64,000 nucleotides of DNA, from assembly GCF_019890615.1 (NCBI RefSeq), contig NZ_JAINVZ010000017.1, positions 1-64,000 of the forward strand, in the 5' to 3' direction. A program made the translations under genes and the position numbers. This DNA comes from Streptantibioticus parmotrematis. GTDB taxonomy: Bacteria; Actinomycetota; Actinomycetes; Streptomycetales; Streptomycetaceae. Under the pieces are notes generated by a model, which did no database searches, was not told the DNA's origin, and worked only from the letters and a program-made list of their open reading frames with translations. This document shows positions 31,895 to 46,315 of the stretch, one piece after another (the first letter of the stretch is position 1; each line of letters begins with the position of its first letter).

Positions 31895-32854
31895 TCACAG
31901 CCACCCCCTGCGCGCCGCCTGCACCCCCGCCTGGAAGCGGGTGGTCGCGCCGAGCCTGGCCTGCAACGCGGAGACCCGGCGCACGACCGTGCGGCGGCCC
32001 AGGCCCAGCCGTCTGGCGATCGCGTCGTCGGTGGCGCCGCTGGCCATCAGGGTGAGGATCTGGTGGTCGCGGGCGTCCAGCTCCGGATGGGCGCCCGCCG
32101 CCGACGCGGGCACGGCGAGCGTCCAGAGCGTCTCGAACACGTTGGACAACGCCGTCAGCAGGCCGGACGGCCGCACCAGCAGGGCGACGATGCCGTCGTG
32201 GTCGTCGGCCCTCAGCGTCACCACGGCCAGGTCGTCGTCGCCGATCAGCAGCTTCATCGGCGGCTCGTCCAGGGTCCTGGCCTGCTCCCCCGCGGCGATC
32301 ATGCGGGCCATGTTGGGCCCGGCCACCGGGTCGTCGAACGCGGAGCCGTCGTAGAGCGTGCGGTAGACGATACCGGCCGCCATCCGGTCGCGTTGCGTGG
32401 TCTCCTGGTCGAGGTAGTAGTCCGAGGTCCCCGCGTACGGCGGCACGTCGATGACCCGTATCTGCTGCCGGGCGGAGCGCTGCAACCGCTGGATGGCACC
32501 CAGTACCCGGGCGGTGCCGTAGGCGACGTCCAGGGCCGGATACCGGGTGGCGTCCCGACGGGCCGAGCGGAAGAGCCGCTCCAGTTCCTCGCCCGCCCGC
32601 CGCAGCCCCGCGTGGCGGTCGGCCTCGCGCCGCAGGGCCGCCTCGACCGCCTGGACCGGCGGCAGCGCGTCCCACACCCCGTCCTCCATCGCCACGACGG
32701 CGCCCTGCGCGACCAGCCCCTCCAACTGCCGCCGGACGGCGTCCACTTGGAGTCCGGTACGGGCCGCCAGCGCGTCGGCGGTGGCGCACGGGTGGAGCAC
32801 CAGGGCCCGGTAGACCCGGCCGCGGTCGGAGCCTGGGTCCAGTAAGTCGGGCAC
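31895..32854 (-). CDS. LuxR-type HTH transcriptional regulator
   Basis: A regulator of about 319 residues. The N-terminus looks like a TrmB/MarR-type winged helix (RVYRALVLHPCATADALAAR), the middle is a variable sensor, and the C-terminus is a LuxR HTH (LDARDHQILTLMASGATDDA, then IARRLGLGRRTVVRRVSALQ). Regulators of this layout are common orphans in Streptomyces. The start is uncertain: GTG at 32854 has GGTGGGG upstream and is preferred here; the frame stays open to a TTG at 32905. Target genes cannot be inferred; the neighbour at 33032 is divergent and encodes a secreted esterase. Confidence 0.82.
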   Translation of the reverse strand: MPDLLDPGSDRGRVYRALVLHPCATADALAARTGLQVDAVRRQLEGLVAQGAVVAMEDGVWDALPPVQAVEAALRREADRHAGLRRAGEELERLFRSARRDATRYPALDVAYGTARVLGAIQRLQRSARQQIRVIDVPPYAGTSDYYLDQETTQRDRMAAGIVYRTLYDGSAFDDPVAGPNMARMIAAGEQARTLDEPPMKLLIGDDDLAVVTLRADDHDGIVALLVRPSGLLTALSNVFETLWTLAVPASAAGAHPELDARDHQILTLMASGATDDAIARRLGLGRRTVVRRVSALQARLGATTRFQAGVQAARRGWL

Positions 32855-33031
32855 GGCAACCCCACCATCGGCGTCGGTACCGGTCGGGCGAACGGTACGG
32901 GTCAACCGGCTGACGTTACCGCACGGTTGGCGTGTGTGCGCCGATGGCCCAGATGGGCCGGATCATGTTCTGGCGCGGGGAGGGGGTCGTGCGCTGGGAT
33001 GGTTCCCGCGAACGCAAACTCTCAAGGGGGG

Positions 33032-34216
33032 ATGATGAGTTCGACGTTTCCCGGCGCACGCCTACCCGGCCCGCGCCCACTCGACCTGCGCCGCGAACCG
33101 TCCCGTTCCGTCGGCCCACGCGTCAAGGCCCTGTTCGCCGCGGCCGTCACCCTGCTGGCGATGCTGCTCACCGCGCCGTCCGCGCACGCCGACGAACAGG
33201 CGCCGCCGGCCCTGACCGACGCCTACGGCCTCACCCAGGTCGGCGCCGCGACCGGCACGGCCACCGATTTCGTGATTACCGTGACCACCGCCGAGGTGGC
33301 GGGACAGCACCACATTCGCGTCATCCTGCCCGCCGACTACGCCGCCGATCCCACGAAGCGCTTCCCGGTGTTCTACCTGCTGCACGGCGCGTCCGACGAT
33401 CCGGCCGACCCGGGGCTGGCCTTCCCGGCGCTGACTTCCGCCTCGATGATCACGGTGATCCCGGACGGCGGCCTGCGCGGCTGGTACACCGACTGGCTCG
33501 ACCAGACCACCGCCGCGGGCGCGCAGAACTGGGAGACCTTCCACATCGACCAGGTGATCCCGTTCATCGACGCCAACCTCCGCACCATCGCCACCCGGCA
33601 GGGCCGGGCCGTCGGCGGCATCTCGATGGGCGGCTTCGGCGCGCTGCACTACGCGCAGGACCACCCGGACCTCTTCGGCCAGGTCGCCACGTTCTCCGGG
33701 GCCGACGACCTGTCGGGGGACGAGGCGGTGATCCGTGGCGCGGTCGTGGCGACGCTCACCGACGCGGGGGTGCCGCTGTGCGGCTCCAGTTCGCTGTCCG
33801 GCGCGGGCTGCGCGCTCGACTTCGGGCCGCCGGTCTCCAGCGACGCGATCTTCGGCACGCCGTACCCGGTGCTCAACGCGGACTGGCGCTGGAACGCGGC
33901 GGACCCCTCGACCCACATGGCGGCGCTCGCCGGCATGGGCATCTCGCTCTACACCGGCGACGGCGCCGGGAATCCCACCGACCCGGAGTTCTGGGTCGAG
34001 TCGGCCGCGCACCACGTCAAGGACCACCTGGACGCGCTGGGAATCCCGTACCACTTCCTGGACTACGGCGGCGGGTCCCAGTGGGGCGGCGACTGCCAGG
34101 GCGGCCACACGCCGGGCTGCTGGGGGCAGGACCTCGTGGACTTCGTCCCGCGCCTGGAAGCCGCGTTCGCCTCGGCGTCCACGGCCCAGGCCGCTCCGGC
34201 CGCGCATCGCTCCTGA
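33032..34216 (+). CDS. Secreted alpha/beta-hydrolase esterase (esterase D/antigen 85-like)
   Basis: A 394-residue protein. The N-terminus has a long basic region followed by AAAVTLLAMLLTAPSAHADE, a Sec signal with an AxA site. The mature part has FPVFYLLHGASDD (oxyanion region) and the nucleophile elbow GGISMGGFGALHYA, typical of the esterase D/mycolyltransferase-like family; a terminal His (AHHVKDH) fits the catalytic triad. It ends in an alanine-rich tail. Start ATG at 33032 or 33035, directly after AAGGGGGG. The next gene, 55 bases on, encodes a secreted lectin, so both may act outside the cell on the same material. Confidence 0.85.
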   Translation: MMSSTFPGARLPGPRPLDLRREPSRSVGPRVKALFAAAVTLLAMLLTAPSAHADEQAPPALTDAYGLTQVGAATGTATDFVITVTTAEVAGQHHIRVILPADYAADPTKRFPVFYLLHGASDDPADPGLAFPALTSASMITVIPDGGLRGWYTDWLDQTTAAGAQNWETFHIDQVIPFIDANLRTIATRQGRAVGGISMGGFGALHYAQDHPDLFGQVATFSGADDLSGDEAVIRGAVVATLTDAGVPLCGSSSLSGAGCALDFGPPVSSDAIFGTPYPVLNADWRWNAADPSTHMAALAGMGISLYTGDGAGNPTDPEFWVESAAHHVKDHLDALGIPYHFLDYGGGSQWGGDCQGGHTPGCWGQDLVDFVPRLEAAFASASTAQAAPAAHRS

Positions 34217-34271
34217 CGCCCCACCGCCAACGAAGGCACACAACACACCGTCCGAGAAAGGCAGTTGAACC

Positions 34272-35426
34272 GTGGCTTTATCCCGCAGACTCCGCGGACC
34301 CCGCAGTCCCCGCACGCCCTCGTCGCGTGCCGCGTCCCGTTCACCGAAGCGCGTCCTGGCCAGATGCCTGGGCCCGATCGCCGCTCTCCTGGCCGTCTGC
34401 TGCGCGGCCCTGGGGTTCGTGGCATCGCCCGCGTCCGCCGCCGCACGGCCCGCGGCGGACTGCGGCACGGCGTTGCAGTGCGTGGGCTTCACCTCCGCGA
34501 GCAACGGCCGCCAACTCGACGTGCAGAACGGCACCACGAGTGACGGCGCCTACATCGTCACCAACTCCGCACCCGGCTACCACCAGGCGTGGCATCTGAA
34601 CGTCAACCCGGCCGACTCGTCGTTCACCATCGTCAACAACGACACCGGCAAGTGCATCGACGTCAGCTTCCCCGCCCTGCGGCAGGAGACCTGCGGGGGC
34701 CAGGCGAGCCAGGAGTGGTACTTCCAGCCGGTCGCGGGCGGCACCCGGACGTTCATGCTGCGGCACGAGGGCGACAACACCTGCCTCGACCTGCTGATGG
34801 GCGGGCAGTACGACGACGCCTGGACCGACCAGTACACCTGCAACGGCACGGTCAACCAGCAGTGGACGCTGTCCTCGTCCGCTCCCGCCGCGGACGCCAC
34901 CGCGGCCTGGAACCTCGCGGTCGCGCACGCCGCGGCGCTGTGCCAGCAGAACACCTCGACCTGCACCTGGGCGGAGTCGAGTGAGTCGGCGGCGGCCCCG
35001 CTGCCGGAGATCTGCGCCTCGGCGGTCTGGTACAACGACACCAGCGGCCCGATCTCGCAGGCCTTCGCCGTGACCAACACCACCGGATGGTCCGACACCA
35101 TCTCCAGCACGGTCTCCAGCAGCCTGTCGGGCGGCGCGGCGGGCGCGTTGCAGACCATGGTCTCCGCGAGCCTGACCTTCTCCAACGTGTGGAGCGGGTC
35201 GACCAGCGTCAACAACAGCGTCACGGTGCCGGTGCCGTCCGGGCAGTACGGCTGGGTGACGCTGTCGGAGCTGGCGAAGAAGGTGACCGGCACCTGGACC
35301 TTCGACGCCCGCGGCTTCCCGTGGACGGCGGCCGACACCATCACCGTTCCGCTCAAGGACGACCCGAGCGGCGGCGCCACGATCTACGTCGCGCACACCA
35401 GCCCGACCTTCACCTCCTGCGTCTGA
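34272..35426 (+). CDS. Secreted ricin-type lectin with a possible pore-forming C-terminal domain
   Basis: A 384-residue secreted protein. After a long basic leader and signal core (LGPIAALLAVCCAALGFVAS) comes a beta-trefoil of about 130 residues with QxW-type repeats (YHQAWHL, SQEWYF, NQQWTL) and paired cysteines. The C-terminal half (about 235-384) is rich in Ser/Thr/Val in alternating order (WSDTISSTVSSSLSGG, ALQTMVSASLTFSNV, STSVNNSVTVPVPSGQYGWV), a pattern like the amphipathic strands of aerolysin/ETX-MTX2-type pore-formers. GTG at 34272 with AAAGGCAG upstream. Carbohydrate binding is likely; the pore-forming role is inference from pattern only. Confidence 0.75.
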   Translation: MALSRRLRGPRSPRTPSSRAASRSPKRVLARCLGPIAALLAVCCAALGFVASPASAAARPAADCGTALQCVGFTSASNGRQLDVQNGTTSDGAYIVTNSAPGYHQAWHLNVNPADSSFTIVNNDTGKCIDVSFPALRQETCGGQASQEWYFQPVAGGTRTFMLRHEGDNTCLDLLMGGQYDDAWTDQYTCNGTVNQQWTLSSSAPAADATAAWNLAVAHAAALCQQNTSTCTWAESSESAAAPLPEICASAVWYNDTSGPISQAFAVTNTTGWSDTISSTVSSSLSGGAAGALQTMVSASLTFSNVWSGSTSVNNSVTVPVPSGQYGWVTLSELAKKVTGTWTFDARGFPWTAADTITVPLKDDPSGGATIYVAHTSPTFTSCV

Positions 35427-35435
35427 GCCGTGGCC

Positions 35436-35461
35436 GGGGCCCGGGCTGTGGCCCGGGTCCC
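35436..35461. terminator. Shared hairpin between convergent genes
   Basis: Arms 35436-35446 and 35451-35461 pair (one G-T) around TGTG, immediately between the lectin stop and the universal stress protein stop, so it can terminate both. Confidence 0.75.
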
Positions 35462-35462
35462 G

Positions 35463-35945
35463 CTACGGGACCACCGTCACCGGCCAGCGGGCCGCCTTCA
35501 CCAGACGCACCGCGAGCGAGCCGACGATGCGGTGTCCCGCCTGCTCCGAGGCGCCGACCACCACCGCGTCGGCGCGCAGGTCGTCGGCCGCCTGGGCCAG
35601 GCCGCTGAACGGATCGCCGGAGAAGGTGTGGAACTCCCACCGCAGGGCGAAGTCGTCCCCCAGCCGGTCGGCGGCCTCCCTGACCTGGGCGACGATCTCC
35701 TCGGCGATCTGCGAGGTGGCCTCCGCCATGGGCACGCCGAGGCCCGCGGTGCCGGCCATCGCGATCGGCTGCACGTAGACCAGCGCGAGCAAGGACCGCT
35801 GGCGGCGGGCGAGCCCTGCCGCGTACGCGGCGGCCCGCCAGGACGAGTCGGAGCCGTCCACCCCGGCGACGATCACCTTCGGACCGTCCGTACCTCGTTC
35901 GAACACGGGGGTGTTCCGGCCCTCAAGCTCGTGGTCTTCGCTCAC
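35463..35945 (-). CDS. Universal stress protein (UspA family)
   Basis: A 160-residue UspA domain. It begins VIVAGVDGSDSSWRAAAYAA, the family start, and ends with the ATP-binding-type signature ADAVVVGASEQAGHRIVGSL followed by WPVTVVP. The GAS motif replaces the more usual GSRG. It may bind ATP and act in stress or dormancy responses. The start is a GTG at 35945; a longer reading would run into the repeat-rich upstream region. Confidence 0.88.
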   Translation of the reverse strand: MSEDHELEGRNTPVFERGTDGPKVIVAGVDGSDSSWRAAAYAAGLARRQRSLLALVYVQPIAMAGTAGLGVPMAEATSQIAEEIVAQVREAADRLGDDFALRWEFHTFSGDPFSGLAQAADDLRADAVVVGASEQAGHRIVGSLAVRLVKAARWPVTVVP

Positions 35946-36383
35946 GGTCCGAGGGTATCGGTCGGGTGCGCGACGATCGAGAGCCCGTCCCACTCCAGCA
36001 CACCGAGCGGACGGGAACCGGCCGCCCACCGACGCACCGCACGGCCGCCGCCCACCGACGAACCGCACGGTCAGCCGTCCACCAGCGCACGGCCGCCGTC
36101 CACCAGCGCACCGCACCCCATGGTCGGCCGCCCACCGGCGCACCGCACTCTCAGGAGTCCCGCCCACGTCGACGAGCCGCGCCCGCGCAGGGTGACCAGT
36201 GCGGGCACCGCCGCGCCCGTCACGCCCCTGCCGCCCCACGCGTCCGCCCCGTCCACGACTCGCGCGCCGGAAGAGGCCGGGGCTCTTGCCGAGGACAGCA
36301 AGCGCTTACAGGATAGGTCCGGTATCCGTTGTCCGGTGCGGGACGCACGCCGACCCGATCGCCGCGCCCCCGGGAGATCGCGC
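35946..36383. other. Repeat-rich intergenic region
   Basis: No gene is apparent. Between about 36010 and 36150 a degenerate unit around CGCACGGCCGCCGTCCACCAG recurs several times on the plus strand. The rest, up to the DUF2264 start, is GC-rich without clear signals; the usp promoter should lie at 35946-35980. Confidence 0.5.
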
Positions 36384-42018
<5,635 letters not shown>

Positions 42019-42031
42019 GCCGCGCGGAGCG

Positions 42032-42112
42032 GGACTCGGCGACCACGCCCGGGGAACGGGACGCGGCGACCGCGTGCGGGGAATGGGACGCGGTGGCTGC
42101 ACGCGGCGAACA
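42032..42112 (+). repeat. Three 27-base tandem repeats after the GH2 gene
   Basis: Copies at 42032-42058, 42059-42085 and 42086-42112 share the frame GGACGCGGCGACCGCGTGCG with base changes. They lie just beyond the stop codon and before a terminator. Confidence 0.8.
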
Positions 42113-42117
42113 GGATG

Positions 42118-42150
42118 CGGGCGGGGCGTTCGCACCGAACGCCCCGCCCG
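42118..42150. terminator. Perfect 15-bp hairpin between convergent genes
   Basis: Arms 42118-42132 and 42136-42150 pair perfectly around a 3-base loop, 13 bases beyond the stop of the minus-strand metallo-hydrolase gene and 100 bases after the GH2 stop. It serves both convergent transcripts. Confidence 0.85.
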
Positions 42151-42163
42151 CCAGGGGTCTGCC

Positions 42164-43375
42164 TCAGGCCGAGGCCCCGTCCGGCTGCGGCACGGTGCCG
42201 CCCGCCGGGTGCGCGCCCACGTCGGCGTCCGGCCGCTCCCCCGCCTCGCCCGGTGCCGTCGCGGCGGCGGGCGGCACCGGCAGCGGCACGGCCCGCGGGC
42301 CCGGTACGGCGACCGCGCGCCACCACGGGTGGACCGGCAGCTCGCCGTCCGGCTCGAACGGCTTGCCCGGCGGCGGCACCGCGACCCGCGCGCCGACCGA
42401 CTCGGCGGCGGCGAGAGTGCGTTCGCCCGGCTCCTCCCACGGATGCGGGGCGAGGTTGAACGTGCCCCAGTGGATGGGCAGCAGGGTGCCCGCGGGGGTG
42501 CCGCCGGACAGGTCGAGGTGGGCGCGCAGTCCTTCCTCCGGCGTCATGTGGATGTCGGGCCAGAAGTCGCTGTACGCGCCGATCTGGATCATGGTGGCGT
42601 CGAACGGGCCGTGCCGCTCGCCGATCTCGGCGAAGCCGGGGAAGTACCCGGTGTCACCGCTGTGGTAGATCCGGTGCTCGGATCCGGCGACCACCCACGA
42701 CGCCCACAGGGTGTGCTGCGGGTTGCGCAGGCCCCGGCCGCAGAAGTGCCGTGCGGGCGTGGCGGTGAGGGTGAGACCGCCGACGGCGACCGACTCGTTC
42801 CAGTCCAGTTCGGTGATCTGCTTCTCCGGCACCCCCCAGCGCTCCAGGTGGGCGCCGACGCCCAGCGGCACGGCGAACCGCGTGCCGGTGCGCACCAGTT
42901 GGCGGATGGTCGGCAGGTCCAGGTGGTCGTAGTGGTCGTGCGAGATCACCACCGCGTCCAGCGGCCCGAGTTCGGTGAGCGGCGCGGGCACGGGGTGCAC
43001 CCTGCGCGGCCCTATGAACGAGAACGGTGAACAGCGCTCGCCCCACACCGGGTCGAACAGCACCCGGTGGCCGTCGATCTCGGCGAGCACGCTGGAGTGC
43101 CCCATCCAGGTCAGCCGCAGTCCGGAGGCGGCGGGCGCGGCCAGGTCGGAGAGGGTGAACGGGTGCACCGGCACGTCTCCCGCCGGGCGCCTGCGGACCC
43201 GGTCCGCCTTGCGCAGCATGGTCCGCAGCAGGCCCGGTCCCGGACCGCGCGGCGGCTTCGCGGGGCCGGCGGGGTTGACGAAGACGCCGTCGGCGAAGTT
43301 CGGCGAACGGCGGATGCGGGCCAGCCGCTCGCCGCTCGGCGGGGCACCGAAGGACAGCGGACGCGGGGCGCTCAT
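42164..43375 (-). CDS. MBL-fold metallo-hydrolase (RomA/NAPE-PLD-like)
   Basis: A 403-residue enzyme with the metallo-beta-lactamase signature VISHDHYDHLDL (HxHxDH), a leading LTWMGHSSVLAEIDG, the metal-bridging Asp in YHSGDTGYFPGF and a final His in LLPIHWGTFNLAPHPW. This arrangement is that of the RomA/UlaG/NAPE-PLD-like group, which hydrolyses phosphodiesters or lactones. A proline/alanine-rich tail of about 50 residues is added. The ATG at 43375 overlaps the stop of the preceding PPOX gene, so the two form an operon. Confidence 0.9.
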   Translation of the reverse strand: MSAPRPLSFGAPPSGERLARIRRSPNFADGVFVNPAGPAKPPRGPGPGLLRTMLRKADRVRRRPAGDVPVHPFTLSDLAAPAASGLRLTWMGHSSVLAEIDGHRVLFDPVWGERCSPFSFIGPRRVHPVPAPLTELGPLDAVVISHDHYDHLDLPTIRQLVRTGTRFAVPLGVGAHLERWGVPEKQITELDWNESVAVGGLTLTATPARHFCGRGLRNPQHTLWASWVVAGSEHRIYHSGDTGYFPGFAEIGERHGPFDATMIQIGAYSDFWPDIHMTPEEGLRAHLDLSGGTPAGTLLPIHWGTFNLAPHPWEEPGERTLAAAESVGARVAVPPPGKPFEPDGELPVHPWWRAVAVPGPRAVPLPVPPAAATAPGEAGERPDADVGAHPAGGTVPQPDGASA

Positions 43376-43818
43376 GACGCCCGCCCGGGCTGCCCGTAGG
43401 CCCGCTCCACCCGCAGGCGCAGCACCAGCCGCCGGTCGGCGACCATCGTGGCGCGGTACTCGTCCCAGTCGGGGTGCTCGCCCCGCAGCGCGCGGTAGAG
43501 GTCGACCAGTTCCTCGACGGCCTCGTCGTCGGGCGCGGCGGCCACCGCCGACAGCTCGGCGACGCCCTCGGCCGCCGTCCAGCTCCAGCGGTCCGCGCTG
43601 GTCACGTGGTACGTGGCCCGCGGGTCGCGGCGCAGGTTGCGGGTCTTGGCGCGGTCGTCGGTGAGGGAGACCCGGATGACACGGGTGTCCGGGTCGTAGT
43701 GGTGGTTGACGTTGGACAGCTGCGGCCGCCCGTCCTTCTTGAGGGTGACCAGCACCCCGCCGTCCACTTCGCTGAGCAGTCGCAGCAGCGCGTCGTCGCG
43801 CTCGTCGGTTCCCGTCAT
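43372..43818 (-). CDS. PPOX-class F420-dependent oxidoreductase
   Basis: A 148-residue split-barrel flavin/deazaflavin-binding protein. It matches the actinobacterial PPOX-class F420 family: GGVLVTLKKDGRPQLSNVNH, then RVIRVSLTDDRAKTRNLRRD and HPDWDEYRATMVADRRLVLR. Such enzymes reduce or oxidise small molecules with F420H2 or FMN. It is the first gene of a two-gene operon with the MBL hydrolase. ATG at 43818 is chosen because the N-terminal strand order fits the family length of about 140 residues. Confidence 0.88.
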   Translation of the reverse strand: MTGTDERDDALLRLLSEVDGGVLVTLKKDGRPQLSNVNHHYDPDTRVIRVSLTDDRAKTRNLRRDPRATYHVTSADRWSWTAAEGVAELSAVAAAPDDEAVEELVDLYRALRGEHPDWDEYRATMVADRRLVLRLRVERAYGQPGRAS

Positions 43819-44079
43819 ACCGCCCTCAACGCACGGCCCCGACCAGGTGTTCCAGGTCACGCGGGGCATCATGCGCCCCACGCTCCCGGCCGCGCCCGAA
43901 CCCGTCGCGGTACCCCGCGTGAACACGCGCGGAGCACCAGGTGAACAACTGCTCCGGGCCGTCGGAGGTGATCTTTCCCTGTAGTAGCTTCGCTGCTGCC
44001 CCGGCACGTCCTGCGGCTTCCCCCGCGTGCGGCGTCGTCGTCCTCCGGGCGTCTCCCCCTCCTTGACCGAAGGCCGCCG

Positions 44080-45000
44080 ATGTCCGTCCTGACCTACCCA
44101 GAAGCCATAGGCGTCGGCCTGCTGCAGGGCGTCACCGAGCTGTTCCCGGTCTCCAGCCTGGGCCACAGCATCCTGGTGCCGGCGCTGATCGGCGGGCAGG
44201 TCGAGCGGGACCTGAACGTCTCGGCCGACGGATCGCCGTACCTCAACGTCCTGATCGGCCTGCACCTGGCGACCGCGCTGGCGCTGGTGGTCTACTTCCG
44301 GCGGGACTGGGCCCGGGTGGTACGCGGGCTGTTCACCTCCGTGCGGGAGCGGCGGATAGCCACCGTCGAGCAGCGGCTCGCCTGGCTGCTGGTGGTCGCC
44401 ACGATCCCGGTGGGCATAGCGGGGCTGGCGCTCGACAGCGTCTTCCGGACCACCCTGGGCAAGCCGGTACCGACCGCGGTCTTCCTGTCGCTCAACGGCA
44501 TCGTCCTCTACGTCACCGAGCGGCTGCGCCGGGGCGGCACCGGCCGCCGACGCGCCGGAGCGGCGCCCGCGCCCGGTGAGGAGGACCTGAGCGAGGAGGA
44601 GCGCTCGGACCGGCGCATCACCCGGCTCGGCTTCGGCCAGGCCACCTGGATCGGCGCGGCACAGATCCTCGCCCTGTGCCCCGGCATCAGCCGCTCGGGC
44701 TCCACCATCAGCGCGGGCATCTTCCGGAGCATGAACCACGAGGACTCGGCGCGCTTCGCCTTCCTGCTGGCCACCCCGGTGATCGGCGCGGCGGCGCTGC
44801 TGAAGGTGCCCTCGCTGCTCGGCCCGGCCGGGGACGGCATCCGGGGCCAGGTGGTCGCGGGCAGCGTGGCGGCCTTCGTCGCCGGATACGTGGCCGTGAA
44901 GTACCTGACGAAGTACTTCGAGACCCGGACGCTGACCCCCTTCGCGATCTACTGCACGGTGGCGGGCCTGGGCAGCCTGGCGTGCTTCACCCTGACCTGA
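44080..45000 (+). CDS. uppP: Undecaprenyl-diphosphate phosphatase (UppP/BacA type)
   Basis: A 306-residue membrane protein with about eight hydrophobic segments. The two family boxes are present: GLLQGVTELFPVSSLGHSIL near the N-terminus (usual form QGxTEFLPISSxxH) and LCPGISRSGSTISAGI in the middle (PGxSRSGxTI). It recycles the undecaprenyl carrier for peptidoglycan and can give bacitracin resistance. The N-terminal box is a variant (ELFPVSSLGH) seen in an actinobacterial subgroup, and a charged cytoplasmic loop of about 35 residues is inserted before the second box. ATG at 44080 follows GAAGG. Confidence 0.93.
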   Translation: MSVLTYPEAIGVGLLQGVTELFPVSSLGHSILVPALIGGQVERDLNVSADGSPYLNVLIGLHLATALALVVYFRRDWARVVRGLFTSVRERRIATVEQRLAWLLVVATIPVGIAGLALDSVFRTTLGKPVPTAVFLSLNGIVLYVTERLRRGGTGRRRAGAAPAPGEEDLSEEERSDRRITRLGFGQATWIGAAQILALCPGISRSGSTISAGIFRSMNHEDSARFAFLLATPVIGAAALLKVPSLLGPAGDGIRGQVVAGSVAAFVAGYVAVKYLTKYFETRTLTPFAIYCTVAGLGSLACFTLT

Positions 45001-45092
45001 GGCCCGCGGTCCGCAGGCGCCCCGCGGGGGCCGCCGACACGGATGCCGCACCGCGCCCCGGCAGGACGGCCCGGGCGGCCGGAACGACTCGG

Positions 45093-45275
45093 CTAGCGGC
45101 CTATCTCCTTGCGGGTGACGCGCTTGAGGCGGGCCCGCTGGGACTTGTCCAGCGCGAGATAGCCACCGACCGGCACGCCGATGATGATCAGCAGCGCGGC
45201 CCACAGCGGCAGCACCCACAGCAGCACCAGACCGACCGCAACGCCCCCGACTACATACCCCGTGCGCTTCGACAT
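45093..45275 (-). CDS. Small integral membrane protein
   Basis: A 60-residue protein with two membrane segments (VVGGVAVGLVLLWVLPLW and AALLIIIGVPVGGYLAL) and a basic tail (KSQRARLKRVTRKEIGR). It has the size and charge pattern of small actinobacterial membrane proteins of unknown function. It is convergent with uppP and upstream of nothing obvious on its strand; a role cannot be given. Confidence 0.65.
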   Translation of the reverse strand: MSKRTGYVVGGVAVGLVLLWVLPLWAALLIIIGVPVGGYLALDKSQRARLKRVTRKEIGR

Positions 45276-45497
45276 CGCTATCGTCCTTCCGTCCGCGGCA
45301 CCGGCCGCGACACCGCGGATCCATCATCCGCCCTGCCTGTCCAACGCCGCCAGGGACCTGGAGGTTCCCGTACACATGTTCCCCGAACGGGTGATTCCCA
45401 CCGGTACGGGCCCCTCCAGGCCCGGCGCACGCCCCGTCCGGCCCGGCGCCCGCCCCTCGGGGCCCGCCGGGCGGACCGGTCAGACCGGTCAGACCGG

Positions 45498-45923
45498 TCA
45501 GACCAGGGTCGCGGTCAGGGTGATCGTGGTGCCGGCCAGCGCCTGGCTGACCGGGCAGTTCTTCTTGGCGTCCTGCGCCGCCGACTCGAAGCCCTGGGCG
45601 TCCAGGCCCGGTACGTCAGCCTCGACGGTGAGGTGGATGCCGGTGATCCCCTCGCCGGGCTGGAAGGTGACGTCGGCGCGGGTGTTCAGCCGGGTGGGCG
45701 GGGTTCCGGCGCCCGCCAGGCCGTGCGAGAGCGCCATGGAGAAGCAGCTGGAGTGGGCCGCCGCGATCAGCTCCTCGGGGCTGGTCAGGCCGCCCGGCTG
45801 CTCGGAGCGCGCGGGCCAGGACACCGGCTGGGAGCCGATGCCGGACGAGTCGAAGCTGACGGTGCCCTTGCCTTCGAGCAGGTTGCCTTCCCAGACGGTG
45901 TGCGCGGTACGGGTGGTGGCCAC
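45498..45923 (-). CDS. osmC: OsmC-family peroxiredoxin-like protein
   Basis: A 141-residue OsmC protein with both conserved cysteines: HSSCFSMALSHGLAG and AKKNCPVSQALAG, separated by about 60 residues. PGGLTSPEELIAAA precedes the first. OsmC proteins reduce organic hydroperoxides. The GTG at 45923 has CAGGAGGT about nine bases upstream. A nine-base tandem repeat (CAGACCGGT, three copies) overlaps the very end of the gene, and three 15-base repeats lie upstream of the start. Confidence 0.92.
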   Translation of the reverse strand: MATTRTAHTVWEGNLLEGKGTVSFDSSGIGSQPVSWPARSEQPGGLTSPEELIAAAHSSCFSMALSHGLAGAGTPPTRLNTRADVTFQPGEGITGIHLTVEADVPGLDAQGFESAAQDAKKNCPVSQALAGTTITLTATLV

Positions 45924-46315
45924 GACGGGATACCTCCTGAGGTGCGGTGATCCGAGTTCCGGTGGTCCGGCTTCCGGTGATCCGGTTGCCGGTGGGCGCT
46001 GCGCCGCGGGTGGACTCCCGCGCCGCCGGTGGCGGACGCCACGCCGCGGGCAACCGGCGACCCCCTGGATACGGGGACGACGCCGCAGGTGTCCGGGGCG
46101 CGTTGCCCGCCTGTCCTCGATCATGCGACACGATCGCCAACACGGGGCGTCGAAACGGTGTTCCCGAGGGGCGCCGACCGGAATAATCACCCGCGCGATC
46201 CCGAGAATCACCTGGCTCTGACGGGCTTCACACTGGATTTTCATAAACGTCGTCGATGATCATTCATGCGAACACACTCGCCGCCCCAGCCGCCCTCGAC
46301 GCAGAAGGGCTCCGT
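45924..46315. other. Intergenic region between divergent osmC and protease genes
   Basis: It holds three 15-base tandem repeats at 45948-45992 (form TGATCCGGTTCCGG) close to the osmC start. The segment 46180-46270 is AT-richer, with TTTTCATAAAC and TGATCATTCATG, and is the likely promoter for the serine protease. An ATG at 46256 is in frame with that protease but has no ribosome-binding site. Confidence 0.5.

Noticed and set aside
36010-36150. Possible CRISPR array
   Set aside because: The repeats are degenerate, adjacent and have no unique spacers of constant length; no cas genes are near.
35430-36383. Upstream extension of the DUF2264 frame to 35430
   Set aside because: This part is antisense to the universal stress gene and crosses repeat-rich intergenic DNA; an ATG at 36384 with GGGAGA upstream is better supported.
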